IMG/VR virus record: IMGVR_UViG_3300032296_002379
Coordinates: 1 to 21,496 of that record
Source of the DNA: a virus
DNA: 21,496 bases
Direction: 5' to 3' (one strand)
In this document: positions 15,685 to 21,496 of the stretch, in pieces
How positions within the stretch are numbered: the stretch's first letter is position 1
Layout: each line of letters starts with the position of its first letter
Translations under genes and position numbers: made by a program
The notes under the pieces: generated by a model
Seen by the model: the letters and a program-made list of their open reading frames with translations, nothing else
What the model was told of the DNA's origin: nothing
Databases searched by the model: none

Positions 15685-18600
15685 TATAGTTAGAGAGTAT
15701 AATTTATCAGGTTCAACTGCAAATCTATATTTGAACCATCCTGCAAATGCGGGTATGAGTGATGGATATTGGTATTACTATTCTTCTAGTACTGCAAACA
15801 ATACATTAACTGCCAAAATAAAACCGTTTCGATGGGGAGCTCCCCTTTCAATAGTAAACGGTGGGAATCATTTGAATTTGGATGGTACATCCGCATTAAT
15901 ATCGGAGAGTATTGGAAATAGGTCTAAAGTATTCCATGGTGGTACAATCGTTAGGATAGGGCAGGGTATAAATAATGTAACATCTCTTTTGGAAGATGAT
16001 GCTTTTTTCTTTTATCATATTGGTTCGTTAAATGCAGCCGATACGATTGGGTATTGGGATAGAGCATTTTTGGAAGCAGGTACGGCGGATTGGGATTATT
16101 ACCAATATCATCAACATAATCCCAACGTATATCCTGATTATGAAAATGGTAGATTAACATTCGTTGCACCCGATTATATAAACCCTACGGATAAAAAGTA
16201 TGGATATGTACAACCGGTCACATTGACTAGTATGGGTAGTAGATATCAAAATATATTATCAAGAATACATCAACCATCGATAGGTGGTGCACATTCATCA
16301 CATACCGATTTAAATTTAGGAGGAAGTAATACATCTGATTATTTTAATGGAGGAATAATAACAGGAACATCGGATAGATTTCATGCTTTTTATTTAAGAG
16401 CAAGTGGTTCTCAATGGGAAGTATATAGTAAAACTTACAATTTAGCAAGTAATAACTGGACTGCAGAAAATATGCACGGTGTATATGATTTAGCAGATCC
16501 TAATTTTAACTCTGTAGCCGTTACAGGAACATATAATTCCTATCCATTGAGGGCAAGTGCGGGAGCTCTATCTGGATCTTCTATAAACATTCCTGTTATT
16601 TATAATGGGACGGGTGGTACATATGATTTGAGAGTTTGGAAATTTCCATCCGCAAATACATTATTGACTGCGGATTTAAACGTTAGTACGATAGTTACAA
16701 GTTCAATAGAAAGACCCGATTGTCATATTAAATATATAAATGGATATTTAACTGCAGTTGTATCAAACGCAATAAGTGGTGGAGTTAATTATTATAAATA
16801 TTCTGGAAGTAGTTGGGTAAATGAAGGACAAATAGTTACAAATGGTAAGAATGAAGTAATCAGAATACATGGATACGATTATAATACGACAGATTCTAAA
16901 TATTATTTACTATTATCAGGTGATATAACTGGATCGGGTCCTGGACCATATAGTGGTAGTTATAGTGGAAGTGGTGTATATAGTTTTTCTGATACACAAC
17001 CATTTGATGGATATAAACATTTATCCTTCCAAACAGGAAGTTATGGATTTATAACAAGAAATGCATTACAAACGGGGTATTTAAAAGTAATAGAAACCGA
17101 TGGTAGTTTAGAGTACAAATCAGGATCAGAACCACAAAGTATATCTGATACGGAACAAATACTTCAATATGAAATCGCTTCCCCACAATTTATAGATAGA
17201 AAAGAAATTACCGTAGGTGGTGATAGTTATTTTTATGATGGAACACAATTGAGTGATGGTAGAATTGTTTTTGTTGGAAATATAGAAAATAACGAAGGTA
17301 ATATTGGTGGAAAAGACCTATTTATGGCAATATACCCTGAATCAGAAGGGGAACGAGATGAGTTTTATGCAGTAGGAACAACAGGTGATGAATATTTCAC
17401 ATCGGTAGTCGAAGATACTACAAATAAAAGATTGTGGATGACCGGATATACTAAAGGATATTTGGCAGAAAAAAGAGATATAAAGGTGCATGGATTTGGT
17501 AGAGGTATTATAGATGGAGATAATTCATTACAATGGGATGATATTAAAATAGATTCAAATGGTAATCAATATTTGGTTGGATATCATAATACTAATGATA
17601 ATATAATAGCAGCAAAATACGATTACAATTTTGATTTAGTTTGGCAAAAAAATATAAATACATCAGGATCAGCAAATACAGGATCAGCAATAACTTTAGA
17701 TTCCTCCGGAAGTATTTATATTGCAGCTTCTACAAGAGATACAGGATCCGGTGGTGTTGATGCATTTGTTGCAAAATTAAATAATAGTGGAAGTATGGTT
17801 TGGTCTAGAGCATATGGATCATCTGCAAATCAATATGCATCATCTATTGAATTAGTTACAAAATCTTCAACGGAATATTTAGTTGTTCCTGTTGTTAGTG
17901 GTTCATCAACTACGGTTTTGGTATTGAATCAGAATGGTGGAATAGTTGAACAAAATACATATTCCGATTTTGTTGTAAATAGGGTTAGAAAATCAGATAG
18001 TGAAACTAACGGATTTTTCTTATTGGCGGGTAGAGATGCAGCAACACCATCCAAAGCAAAGTTTGCAAAGGGCCAGATACAACCTACAGGAAATATGATA
18101 AAATGGTTACAAACATATTCTACGGGTATAACTGCAAGTATTGCATACGATATAAAAAATACAGAAAGTGCATCGGTTGCGGGTGGATTAGGATCGCTAA
18201 CCGGACCTAGATACGTGGTTGTTGGTAAGGATGGTGACAATGCTTTTGCATTAAAATTTGTAGTAGATGAGGATTCTGGTACATTCCAATCTACTAAAAT
18301 TTGGGGTAGAAATCTAACATCATCTTCTTTTAATGGGGTTGAAATAGAACCATATACAGAATCAGAAAATAGATATGTTTATGCTGTTGGATTTACAAGT
18401 GCATCATCAGAAGGACAGGGTGGAAACGAAGGATTTATTGTTAAATTTGATAACAATGGAAATAGATTATGGTCAAATACATTAGGACATACTAATGATG
18501 AAAAAATGTTAGCAATAACAAATGATGTTACTAATGATAATATAATCACTGCAGGGTGGAGTGAATCGCATTCAAACGGAAGAAGAACATTTATATTCAG

Positions 18601-19855
18601 AAGTGATAAGAGTGGATTTGGAACTGGAAATTATCATTTAGAAGGATTTCCTGGAATGCAAATGTGGTACGCATCCAGTTCAATATCTACGAACTTGATT
18701 ACAGGATCATTGGGAACAATATCATCACCATCTAACAATGTAGCTACATTAACTTTAGTTTCAGGTACATTTGAATCAACAGATGCGGTATATAGTCAAG
18801 AAATATATGATGGTGGTACTATATGGGATATGTTCATAGCAAAACTTGATTTGGAAAGTTTACAAGAACATAAAAATACAGAAGAACATAAATTGGATTT
18901 GCAGGATCAATATGTAAGTGCAGAGTATGTAGATGATTTATTCACTTTTTATCAATTTGGTGCTGCAGGTGATGGTGTTGCAGATGATGGTAATTTCTTT
19001 GGATACGATATATTGATAATGAGTGGTAGTGATGAGTTATTTGTGACAGGACAAACATCGGGAGAAATAGCAAAAAACAATTTAGGAGGATCAGGTGTTT
19101 ATGATTACATTCTTACTAGATTTAATCCAAATACACATGAGTGGGAATTTTATCAAAATGGTACATCCGCGGACGAAGAAGTATATGGAGCGACTGTAAT
19201 AAACGATGGAAGTGGTAGTATTGCTTTTGTTGGTAGAACAACGGGTAATTTGGGTGGCGCTAATTTGGGTGGATATGATTTATTTTTGGGAATATATAAT
19301 CCGATAACCGATGTTATAAACTATTATCAAACGGGATCTCTTGCAGATGATAGAGCAATCAACGTTCATGATGTTGGTAATAATGAAATTGCAATTGTAT
19401 ACGAAACAGCCGATAAAATAACTACCGATGCAACGGCCGCAGGGGGTGTTGATATTGGTGTAATAAAATTCAATTACACAAGTTCATTATGGTCAACTTC
19501 ATCATACCAAGCCGGAACGGAGTTAGATGAAATACTATCAAATGATGGAAAACCATCCCTATACTTAACAGATAATAGAATTATGATTGTTGGTAAAACT
19601 TTGGGTGTATTTGCCGATGATAATACAATATATGGTAATAATGATATATTTTTGGGTATATTAGATTTGAATACAGGAACATACAAAAAATATCAGGTGG
19701 GAACAGGTGCAAATGAAAACGCAACGTGTGTTTTTTTCACAGGAGGAGGAAGAATATATATTGGAGGATATAATGATGGATCGTTTACGGGAGAAACAAA
19801 TGCTATATTTACAAAATTTGATACAATAATATCGCTAAAAGGTAAATCGCAATAA
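15671..19855 (+). CDS. Giant beta-propeller-repeat virion protein (1394 aa)
   Basis: Probably a tail-associated adhesin or spike. Residues 1-510 are beta-rich and not clearly assigned; a GSGPGPYSGSYSGSGVYS stretch lies near 418. From about 515 on, blade-like repeats appear. One type is QLSDGRIVFVGN...NIGGKDLFMAIY. A second is SBBP-like (about 622-760), with IKIDSNGNQYLVG, AITLDSSGSIYIAAS, DAFVAKLNNSGSMVWSRAYG and, later, GFIVKFDNNGNRLWSNTLG. A third set at the C-terminus (about 1090-1385) reads NLGG-x-D-x-x-L...FYQNGTSADEEVYGA...IAFVGRTTGNLGG. These are typical of propeller folds of six to eight blades, possibly two or three propellers. A helical linker (LESLQEHKNTEEHKLDLQDQ) sits near 1065. 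The start overlaps the upstream gene; the leader is A-rich (GAGAAATAAATGG). Confidence 0.8.
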   Translation: MAISSIVREYNLSGSTANLYLNHPANAGMSDGYWYYYSSSTANNTLTAKIKPFRWGAPLSIVNGGNHLNLDGTSALISESIGNRSKVFHGGTIVRIGQGINNVTSLLEDDAFFFYHIGSLNAADTIGYWDRAFLEAGTADWDYYQYHQHNPNVYPDYENGRLTFVAPDYINPTDKKYGYVQPVTLTSMGSRYQNILSRIHQPSIGGAHSSHTDLNLGGSNTSDYFNGGIITGTSDRFHAFYLRASGSQWEVYSKTYNLASNNWTAENMHGVYDLADPNFNSVAVTGTYNSYPLRASAGALSGSSINIPVIYNGTGGTYDLRVWKFPSANTLLTADLNVSTIVTSSIERPDCHIKYINGYLTAVVSNAISGGVNYYKYSGSSWVNEGQIVTNGKNEVIRIHGYDYNTTDSKYYLLLSGDITGSGPGPYSGSYSGSGVYSFSDTQPFDGYKHLSFQTGSYGFITRNALQTGYLKVIETDGSLEYKSGSEPQSISDTEQILQYEIASPQFIDRKEITVGGDSYFYDGTQLSDGRIVFVGNIENNEGNIGGKDLFMAIYPESEGERDEFYAVGTTGDEYFTSVVEDTTNKRLWMTGYTKGYLAEKRDIKVHGFGRGIIDGDNSLQWDDIKIDSNGNQYLVGYHNTNDNIIAAKYDYNFDLVWQKNINTSGSANTGSAITLDSSGSIYIAASTRDTGSGGVDAFVAKLNNSGSMVWSRAYGSSANQYASSIELVTKSSTEYLVVPVVSGSSTTVLVLNQNGGIVEQNTYSDFVVNRVRKSDSETNGFFLLAGRDAATPSKAKFAKGQIQPTGNMIKWLQTYSTGITASIAYDIKNTESASVAGGLGSLTGPRYVVVGKDGDNAFALKFVVDEDSGTFQSTKIWGRNLTSSSFNGVEIEPYTESENRYVYAVGFTSASSEGQGGNEGFIVKFDNNGNRLWSNTLGHTNDEKMLAITNDVTNDNIITAGWSESHSNGRRTFIFRSDKSGFGTGNYHLEGFPGMQMWYASSSISTNLITGSLGTISSPSNNVATLTLVSGTFESTDAVYSQEIYDGGTIWDMFIAKLDLESLQEHKNTEEHKLDLQDQYVSAEYVDDLFTFYQFGAAGDGVADDGNFFGYDILIMSGSDELFVTGQTSGEIAKNNLGGSGVYDYILTRFNPNTHEWEFYQNGTSADEEVYGATVINDGSGSIAFVGRTTGNLGGANLGGYDLFLGIYNPITDVINYYQTGSLADDRAINVHDVGNNEIAIVYETADKITTDATAAGGVDIGVIKFNYTSSLWSTSSYQAGTELDEILSNDGKPSLYLTDNRIMIVGKTLGVFADDNTIYGNNDIFLGILDLNTGTYKKYQVGTGANENATCVFFTGGGRIYIGGYNDGSFTGETNAIFTKFDTIISLKGKSQ

Positions 19856-19873
19856 CTTATTTTATAATTAAAA

Positions 19874-19883
19874 GATATTTATA
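19874..19883 (+). promoter_or_regulatory. Second exact copy of GATATTTATA, before the S74 fibre
   Basis: Identical to the 10-mer at 3983 and located 18 bases before the ATG at 19902, in a 46-base gap. It is preceded by an A/T-rich run without a hairpin. A short leader would result if it were a -10-type element. Confidence 0.3.
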
Positions 19884-19901
19884 CAAAACATTAATAGGTA
19901 G

Positions 19902-20660
19902 ATGGCCACTATATTTCAATTAAGAAGAGGTAATAATCCGGCTTCACCATCACTGGTTGAAGGTGAATTATATTTAAATAATGCAAAGGGTACTATACAA
20001 TTTGGAAGTGGATCATCCGTAGCACCATATGAGTTATTGGCTATGAATGCACCGATGGTTGGTGATGTGGATTTGTATGGTAATTTTAGCGCATCCATCC
20101 CACAGGGATATGTGTGGGTCGGTAATGGTAGTAATAGAACAGTATTAGCCGCCACTTCATCATTTGGTGCTGCAGGAAGTGTATCATCCGTCACAGATAC
20201 GATAGGACAGATTGGTATAGATTTAACATTATCAGGAGGAGATTTATCGGCAGTATGTAGTGGATTGACCACATCGGATGACGTACAATTTAATTCAATA
20301 GGGATAGGAACGGCAGCATCTACGGTATCTGGAGAAATAAGAGCAACCGGAGATATAGTCGCATTTTATTCATCAGATGAAAGGTTAAAAGAAAATATAA
20401 TACCAATTCCAAATGCATTGGATAAAGTAAAAAACATAAGTGGAAATACATATGATTGGAAAGGCGGATTTGAAAATATACATTCTCATACCGGAAATGA
20501 TGTTGGAGTTATTGCACAAGAAATTGAAAAAGTTTTACCAGAGGCAGTTGTAGATAGAGAAACGGGCTATAAGGCAGTAAATTATGAAAAGATTGTACCA
20601 TTATTAATAGAAGCTATTAAAGAATTAAGTGCAAAAATTGAAAAATTGGAAAATAAATAA
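19902..20660 (+). CDS. Short tail fibre with self-cleaving S74 chaperone domain
   Basis: 252 aa. Residues 1-35 bear the shared docking-type motif (FQLRRGNNPA...LVEGELYLNNAKGTIQFG). Residues about 63-90 repeat the IPQGYVWVGNGSNRT / ATSSFG module seen six times in the 1770-aa fibre. A beta-rich middle (VSSVTDTIGQIGIDLTLSGG) leads to a C-terminal S74-type intramolecular chaperone (about 157-252). This contains SSDERLKENI, then YDWKGGF, GNDVGVIAQEIEKVLPEAV, YKAVNYEKIVPLLIEAIKEL and a terminal helix. Known S74 domains trimerise the fibre, then cleave themselves with a Ser-Lys dyad; here Ser158 and Lys163 fit. Cleavage would leave about 157 residues, unusually short for a fibre. AGGT about 8 bases upstream may serve the start. 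Confidence 0.87.
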   Translation: MATIFQLRRGNNPASPSLVEGELYLNNAKGTIQFGSGSSVAPYELLAMNAPMVGDVDLYGNFSASIPQGYVWVGNGSNRTVLAATSSFGAAGSVSSVTDTIGQIGIDLTLSGGDLSAVCSGLTTSDDVQFNSIGIGTAASTVSGEIRATGDIVAFYSSDERLKENIIPIPNALDKVKNISGNTYDWKGGFENIHSHTGNDVGVIAQEIEKVLPEAVVDRETGYKAVNYEKIVPLLIEAIKELSAKIEKLENK

Positions 20661-20662
20661 TA

Positions 20663-20670
20663 TATAAATA
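20663..20670 (+). promoter_or_regulatory. T4-late-promoter-like octamer TATAAATA before the last fibre
   Basis: TATAAATA, the T4 late promoter -10 consensus, lies 28 bases before the ATG at 20699. It is the reverse complement of the TATTTATA found in the gaps at 3985, 13480 and 19876. Chance is not excluded in such AT-rich sequence. Confidence 0.3.
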
Positions 20671-20698
20671 ATAACGTACTAAAAAGAAGGTAAACTAG

Positions 20699-21496
20699 AT
20701 GGCACTTAAATTTAGACGTGGAACACATTCACAACAATCAGGATCATTACCATTCGGAGAACCGTATATAAATACATCCGTAGGTAGTTTAAAAATTGGT
20801 TTAGAAACAACCGAAATAACGCTAGCAACTACGGGGGCAATAGATTCGTTAAATGCAAGTTCTGGATCACTAAATACATTTACAGGATCCGCAACAAATA
20901 GATTAAATAATTTAGAACTTACTTCTGCAAGTCTAAATGTAAGTCGGTTAGCTCTAAATGTCAGTACAAATTCATTAAATGCATATACGGCATCTGTTAG
21001 TGCTAGTTTGTGGAATATCAACACCTATACTAACTCCGTTAGTGCAAGTATACTCAATTTAAATGTTAGTTCTGGATCGCAGCAAGCAGCTATATTGGCA
21101 TTGAGTGTAAGTACAGGATCACTTAACACATATACAGGCTCCGCAACAAGTAGACACAATAATTTAGAATTAACTTCTGCAAGTGCAAATGCAAGTTTGG
21201 CAGCATTAAATGCTTCGAGTGGTGCACTTAATGCATATACGGCATCAACAAGCGCCAGCTTATGGAATATTAACACCTACACAAACTCTGTTAGCGCAAG
21301 CATATTAAATCACAATATTAGTTCGGGATCTCAACAGGCAGCAATAGCAGCATTAAGTGTTAGTACTGGATCTTTAAATACTTTCACTGCATCGGCAACA
21401 ATTAGACTCAACAATTTAGAATTAGATAGTGCAAGCGCAGATGCAAGTATTTTTGCATTGAATGCAAGTACGGGTGCACTCAATACCTATACGGCA
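20699..21496 (+). CDS. Fourth modular tail fibre, 3' truncated by the window
   Basis: The frame is open for 266 codons to the window edge. It opens MALKFRRGTHSQQSGSLPFG, then EPYINTSVGSLKIG, the fourth copy of the shared docking-type motif. The stalk begins directly at about residue 47 (LNASSGSLNTFTGSATNRLN). It contains two tryptophan units with TGG at 21011 and 21263, 252 bases apart as in the other fibres. SLN landmarks at 20870 and 20975 are 35 residues apart. No beta module is reached before the edge. AGAAGG 10 bases upstream is a fair ribosome site. Its paralogy to the fibres at 4040 and 7115 is plain; its tip, and so its target, cannot be seen. Confidence 0.88.
   Translation, partial: MALKFRRGTHSQQSGSLPFGEPYINTSVGSLKIGLETTEITLATTGAIDSLNASSGSLNTFTGSATNRLNNLELTSASLNVSRLALNVSTNSLNAYTASVSASLWNINTYTNSVSASILNLNVSSGSQQAAILALSVSTGSLNTYTGSATSRHNNLELTSASANASLAALNASSGALNAYTASTSASLWNINTYTNSVSASILNHNISSGSQQAAIAALSVSTGSLNTFTASATIRLNNLELDSASADASIFALNASTGALNTYTA
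20845..21496 (+). repeat. Stalk repeats of the truncated fourth fibre
   Basis: SGSLNTFTGSATNRLNNLE units and two SASLWNINTYTNSVSAS units are in the same heptad phase and the same 84-residue spacing as in the fibres at 4040 and 7115. The repeats run to the edge of the window. Confidence 0.82.

Noticed and set aside
4040-21496. Diversity-generating retroelement, suggested by Mtd-like N-termini and repeats
   Set aside because: No reverse transcriptase, template repeat or adenine-biased variable region is visible. The differences among repeats are mostly synonymous, the opposite of what such a system produces.

Overview
The window is a piece of the late structural region of an AT-rich tailed phage (Caudoviricetes, myovirus, T4-like superfamily). 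The assignment rests on the first three genes. Their translations match the T4 neck and tail-completion proteins gp13, gp14 and gp15 in order and in conserved blocks, as compared from memory. No host gene is present. All genes lie on the + strand and are tightly packed: stops and starts overlap or lie a few bases apart. Fifteen of sixteen visible stops are TAA. Many starts sit in A-rich leaders with little Shine-Dalgarno signal. That would fit a Bacteroidota-type host, but clearer SD-like motifs precede several transcript-leading genes, so the host stays uncertain.

Layout. Positions 2-2674 hold the connector and tail-completion genes 13, 14 and 15; the first is cut by the window edge. Positions 2674-3970 hold three small virion-type genes, two of which end in a module also appended to the gp15 homologue. 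Positions 4040-12427 hold two giant fibre genes (983 and 1770 aa) separated by a strong UUCG-loop terminator and a gap with a 16-bp palindrome. Positions 12439-15684 are a run of small genes: a YkgJ-type cysteine-cluster protein, three beta-rich adhesin-like proteins (one with a duplicated C1q/jelly-roll-like domain), a SAM-methyltransferase-like protein and a tiny cysteine-bearing membrane protein. Positions 15671-19855 encode a 1394-aa beta-propeller-type protein. Positions 19902-20660 encode a short fibre with a self-cleaving S74 chaperone domain. From 20699 to the edge is the start of another long fibre.

How they fit together. The gp13/14/15 proteins close the head and cap the tail. The downstream genes look like the host-recognition apparatus. 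Four separate fibre genes begin with the same short RRG...GE...N...G motif, resembling the Mtd N-terminal domain, and so probably dock or fold in the same way. They share interchangeable parts: a Ser/Thr/Asn-rich stalk built in exact multiples of seven residues, a GYVWVG module, an LNIGDN module and a KTGSYATTGSN module. The stalk repeats are conserved in protein but spelled differently in DNA. The cysteine-rich genes set among nearly cysteine-free fibre genes are the least explained part and the best candidates for an undescribed function, perhaps virion or surface modification.

Nothing in the window indicates CRISPR, tRNA, insertion sequences or a diversity-generating retroelement.
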